Shown here in pieces: positions 8,934 through 17,386 of a stretch of 64,000 nt of DNA (the first letter of the stretch is position 1; each line of letters opens with the position of its first letter). The stretch spans positions 186,001-250,000 of the forward strand of contig JAFVHP010000034.1 of assembly GCA_017474455.1 (NCBI GenBank). The letters are read 5' to 3'. The notes below the pieces were generated by a model. That model was not told where the DNA came from and searched no databases. It saw nothing but the letters and a program-made list of their open reading frames with translations. Made by a program: the position numbers and the translations under genes. The DNA comes from Lachnospiraceae bacterium. GTDB taxonomy: Bacteria; Bacillota; Clostridia; Lachnospirales; Lachnospiraceae.

Positions 8934-10097
8934 TTATTTGATCACACGTACCCTTAAGACTCCGTCGATCTGCGACATGTTGTCGAGGACGTCATCCGTA
9001 ACGGGTGAATCCAGATCAAACAGAGTATACGCATAATCTCCCTTCGACTTATTGGTCATCTCAGCGATATTGACGCCTGAATTGCCCATGACCGAAGTAA
9101 ACTTGGAGATCATGCTGGTCATGTTCTTATGCATGATGGCGATCCTGGAAGTAGTCTGGCAGACACCCATATTGCAGTTCGGGAAATTCACACTGTTCCT
9201 GATGTTGCCGTTAAGCAGATAATCCTGGATCTCATCCACAGCCATCATCGCGCAGTTGTCTTCAGACTCTGCCGTTGAAGCTCCAAGATGAGGGATAACG
9301 ATGCATCCTTCATGTCCTGCGACTGTTGTGTCGGCAAAATCCGTCACATACTTCCTTATCTTTCCTTCATCGATCGCGTCGATCAGGCTCTTTTCATCAA
9401 CAAGACCGCCCCTGGCCATATTGATGAGGATCACGCCGTCCTTCATCTTGCTGATGGCGGAACTGTCGATCATGTTCTTGGTGGATTCCATATAAGGTAC
9501 ATGGATGGTGATGATATCGCAGTCGGCATATATGTCGTTGATATCGACAACGTGATTGATCTTTCTGGAAAGATGCCAAGCAGAATCGACGGAAACATAG
9601 GGGTCATAGCCATAGACCTTCATGCCGAGGCTCTCGGCGGAATTGGCCACAAGGACGCCGATGGCGCCAAGGCCGATTATGCCGAGCTTCTTGCCAAGGA
9701 TCTCTGTCCCCGCGAACTGCTTTTTGACTTTTTCGACTGTGGCCAGCGCTTCGGCACTTGACGCGTTTGCGTTGACCCATTCGATACCGCCGACGATATC
9801 CCTGGACGCCAGCAGCATGGCGGCAATGACAAGCTCTTTGACCCCGTTCGCGTTGGCGCCGGGCGTGTTAAAGACTACGATGCCCTTATCGGCACATTCC
9901 TCGATCGGGATATTGTTTACGCCGGCTCCGGCCCTGGCTATCGCGAGCAGTTTGTCCGACATATCCATATTATGCATATCGGCACTGCGGACAAGTATTC
10001 CCTGGGCATCCTGCAGAGTATCGGTCTTCTCAAATCCCTTCTGGAATCTCTCAAGCCCGATCTCCGCTATGTTATTCAAACACGCATATCTGTACAT
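8934..10097 (-). CDS. serA: D-3-phosphoglycerate dehydrogenase
   Basis: Catalyses the NAD-dependent first step of serine synthesis from 3-phosphoglycerate. The 387-residue chain has the NAD-binding loop GLGAIG at 142-147, the catalytic-region histidine in VIPHLGAST (His270), and a C-terminal ACT domain (about 320-387) that suggests feedback control by serine. This is the short form, without the intervening domain of the longest SerA proteins. It follows serC by 33 bases, which strengthens the assignment over other D-2-hydroxyacid dehydrogenases. The loop that usually reads DVFxxEP is TDFADTTVAG here, a feature of this short clostridial type as I recall it. Confidence 0.93.
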   Translation of the reverse strand: MYRYACLNNIAEIGLERFQKGFEKTDTLQDAQGILVRSADMHNMDMSDKLLAIARAGAGVNNIPIEECADKGIVVFNTPGANANGVKELVIAAMLLASRDIVGGIEWVNANASSAEALATVEKVKKQFAGTEILGKKLGIIGLGAIGVLVANSAESLGMKVYGYDPYVSVDSAWHLSRKINHVVDINDIYADCDIITIHVPYMESTKNMIDSSAISKMKDGVILINMARGGLVDEKSLIDAIDEGKIRKYVTDFADTTVAGHEGCIVIPHLGASTAESEDNCAMMAVDEIQDYLLNGNIRNSVNFPNCNMGVCQTTSRIAIMHKNMTSMISKFTSVMGNSGVNIAEMTNKSKGDYAYTLFDLDSPVTDDVLDNMSQIDGVLRVRVIK

Positions 10098-10130
10098 ATT
10101 TCTGCCTTTCTGCTATCTGTTTGCTGATTT

Positions 10131-11210
10131 TCAATGATTCTTCTCAAAATCCTTCATGAACTCGACCAGTTTGACAACGCCTTCCTTCGGCATCGCGTTA
10201 TAAATGCTGGCCCTCATACCGCCGACACTCCTGTGTCCCTTAAGGCTGACCAGTCCTTCCGCTTCCGCCGCCTTGATGAACTCCGCGTCAAGATCCTTAT
10301 CTCCGGTGATAAAAGGAACGTTCATCAGAGAACGGAATTCCCTGTCGACCGTACCTTTGAACAGGGATGAGGAATCAAGGAAATCATACAGGATCGCGGC
10401 TTTTTCCTCGTTGCGTTCCTTCATGGCTTCCAGGCCGCCCATCTTTTTGAGCCATTCAAATACCAGTCCGCAGACATAGATATTGTAGCAGGGAGGCGTA
10501 TTGTAAAGCGATTCGGCATCGGCATGCGTCTTATACATAAGCATGGTGGGAGTGCCGGGAAGGATATCCTCACGGATAAGGTCTTCACGGATGATCACGA
10601 TCGTTACACCTGCCGGGCCGACATTCTTCTGAACGCCGCCGTATAAAAGGGCATAATCGGAAACGTTGACAGGATAAGCCAGGAAATCGGAAGAAATATC
10701 CGCTACCAGGTCATGTCCCTTGGCGTTGGGAAGTGTTTTGAATGTTGTCCCGTAGATCGTGTTGTTATGGCAGATATACAGGTAATCCGCATCTTCGGGG
10801 ATATCAAGATCGGAACAGTCGGGAATATAACTGAAAGTCCTGTCCTCGGATGAAGCGACCTTAATGGCCTCACCGAATTTAGCCGCTTCCTGATATGCCT
10901 TTTTAGCCCAGTTCCCTGTTACGACATAGGCAGCTTTCCGGTTCTTCATCAGATTCATGGGGATCATGGCAAACTGCAGATGGGCACCTCCCTGAAGAAA
11001 CAGTACCTTGTAGTTGTCGGGGATCTGCATCAGGTCACGGAGATCCTGTTCCGCCTTCTTAATGATGCCGTCGTAGACTTTGCCGCGATGACTCATTTCC
11101 ATAACGGACATTCCGCTTCCGTGATAATCCAGCATCTCATCCGCCGCGATCTTCAGGACCTCTTCCGGAAGCATAGCCGGGCCGGCCGAAAAATTGTATA
11201 CTCTGCTCAT
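10131..11210 (-). CDS. serC: phosphoserine aminotransferase
   Basis: PLP-dependent enzyme that converts 3-phosphohydroxypyruvate to phosphoserine with glutamate. The N-terminus YNFSAGPAMLPEEVL is the SerC signature, and the PLP lysine is in YGGVQKNVGPAG (Lys195). The length of 359 residues is normal. A strong AGGAGG precedes the ATG at 11210. It begins 22 bases after the L,D-transpeptidase gene and leads into serA, so both biosynthetic enzymes are made from one message. serB is not in the window. Confidence 0.97.
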   Translation of the reverse strand: MSRVYNFSAGPAMLPEEVLKIAADEMLDYHGSGMSVMEMSHRGKVYDGIIKKAEQDLRDLMQIPDNYKVLFLQGGAHLQFAMIPMNLMKNRKAAYVVTGNWAKKAYQEAAKFGEAIKVASSEDRTFSYIPDCSDLDIPEDADYLYICHNNTIYGTTFKTLPNAKGHDLVADISSDFLAYPVNVSDYALLYGGVQKNVGPAGVTIVIIREDLIREDILPGTPTMLMYKTHADAESLYNTPPCYNIYVCGLVFEWLKKMGGLEAMKERNEEKAAILYDFLDSSSLFKGTVDREFRSLMNVPFITGDKDLDAEFIKAAEAEGLVSLKGHRSVGGMRASIYNAMPKEGVVKLVEFMKDFEKNH

Positions 11211-11232
11211 TCATTCCTCCTTCTTGCGAATC

Positions 11233-12117
11233 TTAATAAAATACGATGACCGGAGTTCCGACGTTGACGATCGGATATAATTTAGCTGCAGCATCCAGCG
11301 GCAGGTTCACACATCCGTGCGAGCCGTTCGTCTTGTAGATATTGCCTCCGAAGCTGCTTCTCCAGGTTGCATCATGTATTCCTACACTGTTGCCGATAAA
11401 CGGCATCCAGTTATAGACAAAAGAACTGTAGTTCCTGCCGGTAAGGTACGTATTGTTTCTCTTATTGCCGTTTACGGCAAAGATGCCTGTCGGCGTCCCC
11501 ATGCCGGCGGAAACATTTCCGGATACGATCGGAGTGGCAAGTACCAGCGATCCGTTCACATAGTAGTAGAGAGCCTGCATGGTAAGGTCGATCTCAATAT
11601 ATGTACCGCCCAACGCATTGGTATTGGAATAAGAACCGCCCGGCTGGACGCCGTGGAAATCCGGTGTCCTTCTGGCTGTCAGATCGGACGTCAGCGCGGC
11701 ATACAGCCACTGAAGCTCGGTATTGACATCAAAATATACCGTCGCCTGCGCACCACCCAACGGTATAAGGTCTCCTCTGGTCGTTTTGAAAGCGCTGCCG
11801 CCTCCGGTTACTCTGGGATACATCTTCTGCAGCGCGTTCAGGAATGTGAGGCACTTGGCCGGGTCAACGACACAACGTCCGGTAGCCGGATCCACATAAA
11901 ACGAACCGTCCCTGTTCTGTACGCACAGAAGGATCGAGCCGGAGGGGTCAAGAACGAATGTCTGTCCCTGCCCGAAATCATAGGTGATCGTTCCCCTCGG
12001 TCCCGGGTTCTGTAAAGCCTCGCCGGCCGCTTCCGTATGCAGCACGGGCACAGCGGCCAGAAAAGCGACCAGACACGCAATAACCAGGGCAGTAAATCTG
12101 AACGGTACTTTTTTCAT
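11233..12117 (-). CDS. exported L,D-transpeptidase (YkuD domain)
   Basis: Extracytoplasmic cell-wall enzyme expected to form 3-3 peptidoglycan cross-links or attach proteins to the wall. There is an N-terminal signal peptide: KKVPFRF, then a hydrophobic run, ending near the VLHTEAAG cleavage region. A middle domain of unknown family follows, and the YkuD catalytic domain occupies the last 130 residues. The catalytic motif SHGCVN places the nucleophile at Cys269, and GIHDATW supplies another conserved histidine. The gene sits between yajC and serC; a 12-bp hairpin at 12161-12190 lies in its 5' region. GAGGATC precedes the ATG. Confidence 0.93.
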   Translation of the reverse strand: MKKVPFRFTALVIACLVAFLAAVPVLHTEAAGEALQNPGPRGTITYDFGQGQTFVLDPSGSILLCVQNRDGSFYVDPATGRCVVDPAKCLTFLNALQKMYPRVTGGGSAFKTTRGDLIPLGGAQATVYFDVNTELQWLYAALTSDLTARRTPDFHGVQPGGSYSNTNALGGTYIEIDLTMQALYYYVNGSLVLATPIVSGNVSAGMGTPTGIFAVNGNKRNNTYLTGRNYSSFVYNWMPFIGNSVGIHDATWRSSFGGNIYKTNGSHGCVNLPLDAAAKLYPIVNVGTPVIVFY

Positions 12118-12160
12118 AAACGAATGATCCTCTTAGTCAGTTTCCGGTCATATCCATACA

Positions 12161-12190
12161 GGAATCGAGTAGGTTGCCCTACTCGATTCC
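12161..12190. repeat. perfect 12-bp inverted repeat between yajC and the L,D-transpeptidase gene
   Basis: GGAATCGAGTAG and CTACTCGATTCC are exact complements around a 6-base loop. Neither strand has a T-tract after it, so it is not a standard intrinsic terminator. A second short inverted repeat (TTAACTT/AAGTTAA) lies just to its right. It could be an RNA processing or stability hairpin, or a protein-binding site. Confidence 0.7.
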
Positions 12191-12226
12191 GGAACACTTA
12201 ACTTTTAAGTTAACCGTTCCGAATGA

Positions 12227-12562
12227 TCACTTGGATTCTTCGGAGCCGGTATCCACCGCATCCTGCGGTTTTTCCACCTGAATGATCGCAGCTTTCTGCA
12301 TCGGGATACGGCAGTTTTTGTTGTTGCCGAATTCCACGATCACGGTATCGTCTTCCATATCGATCACAGTTCCGTAAAAGCCGGACGACGTCAGTACTGA
12401 ATCGCCGATCGCCAGTGAGCTTAAAAGAGCGTCCTTCTTCTTCTGTTCGTTGCGCTGCGGACGGATAAGGAAGAAATAAAACACACCTACGATCACTATG
12501 ATGTAAATAAGTGTAAATGCCATTCCGGAACCTCCTGCTGCCATGAGCAATAATGCCTGCAT
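12227..12562 (-). CDS. yajC: preprotein translocase subunit YajC
   Basis: A 111-residue membrane protein that accessorises SecDF in protein export. There is one N-terminal transmembrane helix (about 11-30), then the family motif FLIRPQRNEQKKK, a small beta domain (GDSVLTSSGFYGTVIDMEDDTVIVEFG) and a charged tail. The start at 12562 has AAGGAGG. It follows tgt, as in many bacteria, where the order is tgt-yajC-secDF; secDF is not adjacent here. Confidence 0.95.
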   Translation of the reverse strand: MQALLLMAAGGSGMAFTLIYIIVIVGVFYFFLIRPQRNEQKKKDALLSSLAIGDSVLTSSGFYGTVIDMEDDTVIVEFGNNKNCRIPMQKAAIIQVEKPQDAVDTGSEESK

Positions 12563-12657
12563 GGATAGACCTCCTTAAATAAATCACATGTTATTGAAGC
12601 ATATTGATAAACATATTACAACAAAAATCTGCTGACTTCTATAGTATTTTCCGCGAT

Positions 12658-13793
12658 TTATGCATTTTCCGAGGCCAGTTCGTCAAGCTTTCTGCGCTTG
12701 AAAGCGGAAAATTCGCCCCGGTCGAGCGCGTCCCGTATCTGCTGCATAAGGTCGTTGTAGAACCACAGATTATGCATGACACAGAAGCGCAGGCCAAGCG
12801 CTTCGTCCGCCTTTAAGAGGTGGCGGATATAGGCCCTGGAATACCCTTTCCTGCAGACCGGACAGCCGCAGCCTTCTTCAATGGGTCTTTCATCCGTTTC
12901 ATAGGCGGCACGGCGGATATGGAGCGTCCCCCTGCCGGTATACAGATTTCCGTGTCTTCCGTTCCTGCTGGGATATACGCAGTCAAAGAAATCGACACCC
13001 TGTCTACGGCTTCGATTATGTTCTGCGGTGTTCCCACGCCCATCAAATATACAGGTTTGTCAACAGGCAGATACGGCACGGTCACATCCAGGATATGGTA
13101 CATCTGCTCATGGGTTTCACCTACAGCCAGCCCGCCGACCGCATATCCGTCCAGTTCCAGTTCCGCTATCTGTTTCGCATGGTCTGTCCGTATATCATCA
13201 TAGATCCCGCCCTGGTTGATGCCGAACAGAAGCTGTGCCTTATTGATGGTGTCTTCTCTTGCATTCAGCTCGGCCATCTTGTTCCTGCAGCGGATCAGCC
13301 ACCTTGTGGTCCTCTCGACCGATGCCTTTACATATTCATACTCCGCTACGCTGGACGGGCATTCATCAAATGCCATGGCGATCGTTGAGGCGAGATTCGA
13401 CTGGATCTGCATGCTCTCTTCCGGTCCCATGAAGATGCGCGCGCCGTCAACATGGGATTTGAACGTCACTCCCTCTTCCTTTATCTTCCTGAGATCAGCC
13501 AGGGAAAACACCTGGAATCCGCCGGAATCCGTAAGGATGGGTCTGTCCCATTTCATAAAGGAATGAAGCCCGCCCAGTTTCCTGACGATTTCATCTCCCG
13601 GCCTGACGTGAAGATGATAAGTGTTGCAGAGCGCGACCTGCGTCCTGATCTCCATCAGGTCATCCGCACCAAGTCCGCCCTTGATCGCCGCCGCAGTCGC
13701 GACGTTCATGAAAACAGGTGTTTCGATCACGCCGTGGACCGTCGTCAGTCTGCCTCTTTTAGCCCTGCCTTCCGTTTTTAACAGCTGATACAT
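12658..13793 (-). pseudogene. tgt: queuine/preQ1 tRNA-ribosyltransferase, interrupted by a one-base frameshift
   Basis: Tgt exchanges guanine-34 for preQ1 in tRNAs with GUN anticodons. Residues 1 to about 263 read normally, including LTDSGGFQVFSL, GINQGGIYDDIR and DKPVYLMGVGTP. At 12998-13000 the frame breaks: minus-strand GACAGGGTGTCG would need one more G. In the uninterrupted frame the protein ends at 12813 as a 326-residue chain with a nonsense tail. Restoring one base gives a normal 378-residue Tgt ending at 12658, with GVDFFDCVYPSRNGRHG (nucleophile aspartate) and the CGCPVC zinc site. The truncated form would lack both. It may be a true mutation, a sequencing error in a G run, or less likely recoding. 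Confidence 0.9.
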
Positions 13794-13803
13794 TTTTACC
13801 TCT

Positions 13804-14916
13804 CTATGTCCTGTCTGACCCGTAGATCTTCTTCAGATATTCAAGCCTGCTGCCCATATTCACCAGCATCAGGTCCAGTATGGTAAGGGCTGCCATCGTC
13901 TCGGCGACTACGACGGCCCGCGGTACGATCACGGGGTCATGCCTGCCGCCGACCGTGATCCCGGTCTCCACACCGTCTGTACGGACAGTGTGCTGCTCCA
14001 CAGCAATCGAAGGGGTGGGTTTGACATACAGTCTCGCCCTCACCTCGGTACCGTCCGAGATACCGCCGAGGATACCGCCGGCATGATTAGAAAGCTTTTT
14101 AACATTCCCGTCAGCGTCTGCATAAAAACCGTCGTTATTCTCCGATCCCAAGGCCCCGCTGACTCTGAAGCCGTCCCCTATCTCAACCGCCTTCACAGCG
14201 CCGATCGACATGAACGCGGCACTCAGCCTGGCATCCAGTTTATCAAAGACAGGTTCTCCGACTCCTGCGGGGAGCCCGCTTACGATCACTTCTATGACGC
14301 CGCCGGCGGAATCCCCTTTTTCCCTTATCCCTTTCAGGTAAAGGAGGGCTTTTTCATCCGCCGAGGGATCCGGCATCGCTGTCGGGAGCTTTCGGATGAC
14401 ATCGGGATCGATCCGGGAAGTATCCGCCTCTACCGGCCCTATTGCTTTTGTATATGCGGTGACGGTGATGCCCAGTTCGGAAAGGACTTTGGCCGCGACC
14501 GCACCGGCAGCGACCCTTGCGGCCGTCTCTCTGCCGGAGGAACGCCCTCCTCCCCTGTGGTCCCGGATACCGTATTTCCTGTCAAAGGTAAAATCCGCAT
14601 GCCCCGGCCTGTAAACATCTTTCAGGCTGTCATAATCGGCGGAATGCTGGTCGCTGTTCCTGATGATAAGCGCTATGGGAGTGCCGCTGGTCTTTCCGTC
14701 AAATACACCGGACAGGATCTCAACGGTATCCGATTCTTTCCGAGCGGTCGCGACAGGACTTGCCCCCGGCTTTCTTCGGTCCAGATAGCGCTGGATATCG
14801 CCTTCACAGAGCTGGACACCTGCCGGGCATCCGTCTAAAACGGCGCCTGTCGCGGCGCCGTGTGACTCTCCGAAAGTCGTTACTTTAAGAATACTGCCGA
14901 AAACCGAACCTGCCAT
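13804..14916 (-). CDS. aroC: chorismate synthase
   Basis: Converts EPSP to chorismate using reduced FMN, the last common step for aromatic amino acids. The 370-residue chain carries FGESHG at 15-20 and the [11 protein letters not shown] signature at 122-132, both FMN/substrate-binding motifs. It sits 7 bases after the lactonase-like gene and 10 bases before tgt. The aroA product, the preceding enzyme of the pathway, is encoded far away at 46.5 kb on the other strand. AGGAAT precedes the start. Confidence 0.97.
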   Translation of the reverse strand: MAGSVFGSILKVTTFGESHGAATGAVLDGCPAGVQLCEGDIQRYLDRRKPGASPVATARKESDTVEILSGVFDGKTSGTPIALIIRNSDQHSADYDSLKDVYRPGHADFTFDRKYGIRDHRGGGRSSGRETAARVAAGAVAAKVLSELGITVTAYTKAIGPVEADTSRIDPDVIRKLPTAMPDPSADEKALLYLKGIREKGDSAGGVIEVIVSGLPAGVGEPVFDKLDARLSAAFMSIGAVKAVEIGDGFRVSGALGSENNDGFYADADGNVKKLSNHAGGILGGISDGTEVRARLYVKPTPSIAVEQHTVRTDGVETGITVGGRHDPVIVPRAVVVAETMAALTILDLMLVNMGSRLEYLKKIYGSDRT

Positions 14917-14922
14917 TGTAAG

Positions 14923-16017
14923 TCATTCCTTTCCTGCCGCAAGTTTATGGAATATGACGCAGTTGGGCCTGTCCACCTTCAATTCCTTCCCGTTCATGAT
15001 CAGAAGCCCTTTATCCAGATCCACTTTAAAAAACGTCATCGTATTGGATTCATGATTCAGCGAAACAAGGTGTCTGTTGTCCGGGAACAGCGCGGCATCC
15101 TTTGGATAATCCCCGCTTACAGGCAGGCAGAGCACCTTCGTCAGAAGCCCAGTTTTTTCATCGATCCGGTATATGATGACGGAATTATCCCCCGCGTTGG
15201 AACTGATCAGGTATTTAAAGTCGAATGACAGATTCAGAGCGCTCGAAGCCGTACCGCTCGCATGATAGTCATTGACTGTGGGCACTGTCTGTATCCGTTC
15301 AAACTCGGGGTCGTCTTTTTCCAGTGTATAGGAAAAGACGTCGACCGTATTCTTCTGTTCATTGACTACATAGAGGAACCTGCCGTTTTTTGAAAACTTG
15401 ATATGCCTGGGGGCGGCTTCCAGTTCGCTGCGGATAACATCGGTCTGGTGTAGGCGGCCGTTCACCGGATCCAGTTCATAAACATTGATATGGTCCAGGC
15501 CCAGATCCGCCGCACACAGGAAGCGGTTATCCCTGGTCATCTTGACACACTGGACATGGGGTCTGAAATTTCTGTCCGCTATGCTGCCCAGTCCTTTATG
15601 GAAGACCTCGTCGGTGATGCGCCCTATCGAGCCGTCCTCATTGAGTGAAAGGACCGTGATCTTACCGTCATGATAGCCGGATACGAACAGCCATCTGTCC
15701 GTGTAATCGGTCGACAGATAGGAACCTCGCATGCCGTTGATCGAAGCCGTATTCATGACTTCCAGCGATCCGTCTTCCAGTATCCTGTAGGATTCGACGC
15801 CGAGATCGGTGATCGAATACAGGAATCTGCGGTTATGTGAAATAGAGATATAAGAAGAATTACTGATCTTTACCTTGTCTTTTTCATAGAATCTTCCGGC
15901 TTCCATATCCACATCATAGATACGGATCCCGAAATCATCATCTCCGGCAGAAGTATAGCTCGATACATAAGCCACATATCTGTCCGTTTCCTGATCTGTG
16001 TTTTTTTTACGGGGCAT
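14923..16017 (-). CDS. lactonase-family seven-bladed beta-propeller protein
   Basis: About 364 residues belonging to the lactonase family (PF10282), which includes 6-phosphogluconolactonase YbhE/Pgl and muconate-lactonising relatives. Repeating propeller blades are visible (YISISHNRRFLYSITD, HIKFSKNGRFLYVVNE, LSFDFKYLISSNAGDN, AALFPDNRHLVSLNHE), and the NxxxDxxS and H...N positions of the family are kept. A 6-phosphogluconolactonase role is plausible but not demonstrated. No signal peptide. I chose the ATG at 16017 with GGAGG upstream; an in-frame TTG at 16041 is possible. Eight consecutive A residues occur early in the gene. A promoter lies at 16065-16093. Confidence 0.8.
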   Translation of the reverse strand: MPRKKNTDQETDRYVAYVSSYTSAGDDDFGIRIYDVDMEAGRFYEKDKVKISNSSYISISHNRRFLYSITDLGVESYRILEDGSLEVMNTASINGMRGSYLSTDYTDRWLFVSGYHDGKITVLSLNEDGSIGRITDEVFHKGLGSIADRNFRPHVQCVKMTRDNRFLCAADLGLDHINVYELDPVNGRLHQTDVIRSELEAAPRHIKFSKNGRFLYVVNEQKNTVDVFSYTLEKDDPEFERIQTVPTVNDYHASGTASSALNLSFDFKYLISSNAGDNSVIIYRIDEKTGLLTKVLCLPVSGDYPKDAALFPDNRHLVSLNHESNTMTFFKVDLDKGLLIMNGKELKVDRPNCVIFHKLAAGKE

Positions 16018-16064
16018 AGCCTTACGGTCCCTCCGGTCCAATATTTGTCAGTGCATACTTCAAG

Positions 16065-16093
16065 AGTTTATCACAATAAAAAATGTTTGTTAA
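16065..16093 (-). promoter_or_regulatory. promoter of the lactonase-aroC-tgt-yajC operon
   Basis: On the minus strand TTAACA (16093-16088), a 17-base spacer and TAAACT (16070-16065) with an extended TG element. It overlaps the proA stop codon, so it marks a new transcription unit after proA. Confidence 0.5.
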
Positions 16094-17346
16094 CGGACCT
16101 GGCCTGTGCCGGTGACCTCATACTTATAGGAGGTGAGTTCCTTGAGTCCCATGGGGCCGCGGGCATGGAGCTTCTGGGTGCTGATGCCTATCTCCGCGCC
16201 GAAACCGAATTCGAAGCCGTCGGTAAACCTGGTGGATACGTTATGATAGACGCAGGCGGAATCTATCTCCGTCAGGAATCTCTGCGCATTTTTCGCATTT
16301 TCCGTAACGATGCAGTCGGAATGGCCGGTATGGTAGCGGTTTATATGACTGATGGCGTCATCCAGTGTATCCACGACCTTCACGGACAGTATCAGATCAA
16401 GGTATTCCGCCGCAAAATCCTCCTCGGATGCCGGAACAGCACCTTTAAGGAACGGAAGGGACCTTTCATCTGCGCGCAGTTCTATGGAATACTCACAGGC
16501 GATATCGGCAAGTACAGGCAGGAAGCTGTCTGCAATATCCTTATGCAGGACCAGGGATTCCGCCGCATTGCACACCCCTACCCTTGAGGTCTTGGCATTG
16601 ATCAGGATCTCCTTTGCCATTTTCAGGTCGGCATCCGAATCCACATACACATGGCAGTTGCCGACGCCGGTCTCGATGACCGGAATCCTGCTGTTCTCCA
16701 CGACACTGGCGATAAGGGAAGCCCCTCCTCTGGGGATAAGCAGATCGACATATTCCCTCATCGTCATGAAAAGGGCGGCGGCACTCCTGTCCGTGATCGG
16801 TATCAGCTGGAGGATATCGGGAGAAACACTGTTTTCTTCCAGCACGCCGCGGATGGTGTCCACGATCGCCATATTGGTATAGATCGCATCGCTTCCGCCC
16901 TTCAGGATAGAGACGTTTCCCGATTTAAAGCAGAGTGCAAATGCATCCGCCGTTACATTGGGTCTGGATTCATATATGATCCCGATGACCCCCATGGGCA
17001 CACTGATCTTTCTGATCCTCATCCCATTTGGTCTTGTATAGTCATCCAGCACCTGTCCGAGAGGATCGGGAAGAGAAGCCACCTGGCGCATGCCTTCCGC
17101 GATCTGTCCGATCCTTTTTTCATCCAGATACAGCCTGTCCAGAAGGCCTTCCTTCATCCCGGCACTTCTGGCTTTTGAAACATCTTTTTCATTTGCCGCG
17201 AGTATCACTTTGGCATTGCTGACCAGTGCCCCTGCCGCTTCCTCAAGGATCTTTACACGTGAACTTTCATCCAGCAGCAGGCAGTCTCCCCTGACGGCAG
17301 CAGCGGCGCGGCAGATCTTTACTATTTCATCCCTGTAATCGCTCAT
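16090..17346 (-). CDS. proA: gamma-glutamyl phosphate reductase
   Basis: NADPH-dependent reduction of gamma-glutamyl phosphate to glutamate semialdehyde in proline synthesis. From the chosen start the protein has 418 residues, the usual length. Visible motifs are the substrate loop SRPNVTADAFALC, SILKGGSDAI, and the catalytic cysteine in SRVGVCNAAES around residue 260. I chose the ATG at 17346 (MSDYRDEIV) because GAAGGAG lies ten bases upstream; a longer frame would overlap the flavoprotein gene. The usual partner proB is not adjacent, which is unusual. It is the last gene of the nfnA-led cluster. Confidence 0.95.
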   Translation of the reverse strand: MSDYRDEIVKICRAAAAVRGDCLLLDESSRVKILEEAAGALVSNAKVILAANEKDVSKARSAGMKEGLLDRLYLDEKRIGQIAEGMRQVASLPDPLGQVLDDYTRPNGMRIRKISVPMGVIGIIYESRPNVTADAFALCFKSGNVSILKGGSDAIYTNMAIVDTIRGVLEENSVSPDILQLIPITDRSAAALFMTMREYVDLLIPRGGASLIASVVENSRIPVIETGVGNCHVYVDSDADLKMAKEILINAKTSRVGVCNAAESLVLHKDIADSFLPVLADIACEYSIELRADERSLPFLKGAVPASEEDFAAEYLDLILSVKVVDTLDDAISHINRYHTGHSDCIVTENAKNAQRFLTEIDSACVYHNVSTRFTDGFEFGFGAEIGISTQKLHARGPMGLKELTSYKYEVTGTGQVR

Positions 17347-17386
17347 GATCCATTTCTCCTTCCAAGTCCCGTAAAAAAGCGACTGA

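Noticed and set aside
15984-16017. Programmed frameshift at the run of eight A residues in the lactonase-like gene
   Set aside because: The frame is intact across the run and gives a full-length protein; no alternative product is evident.
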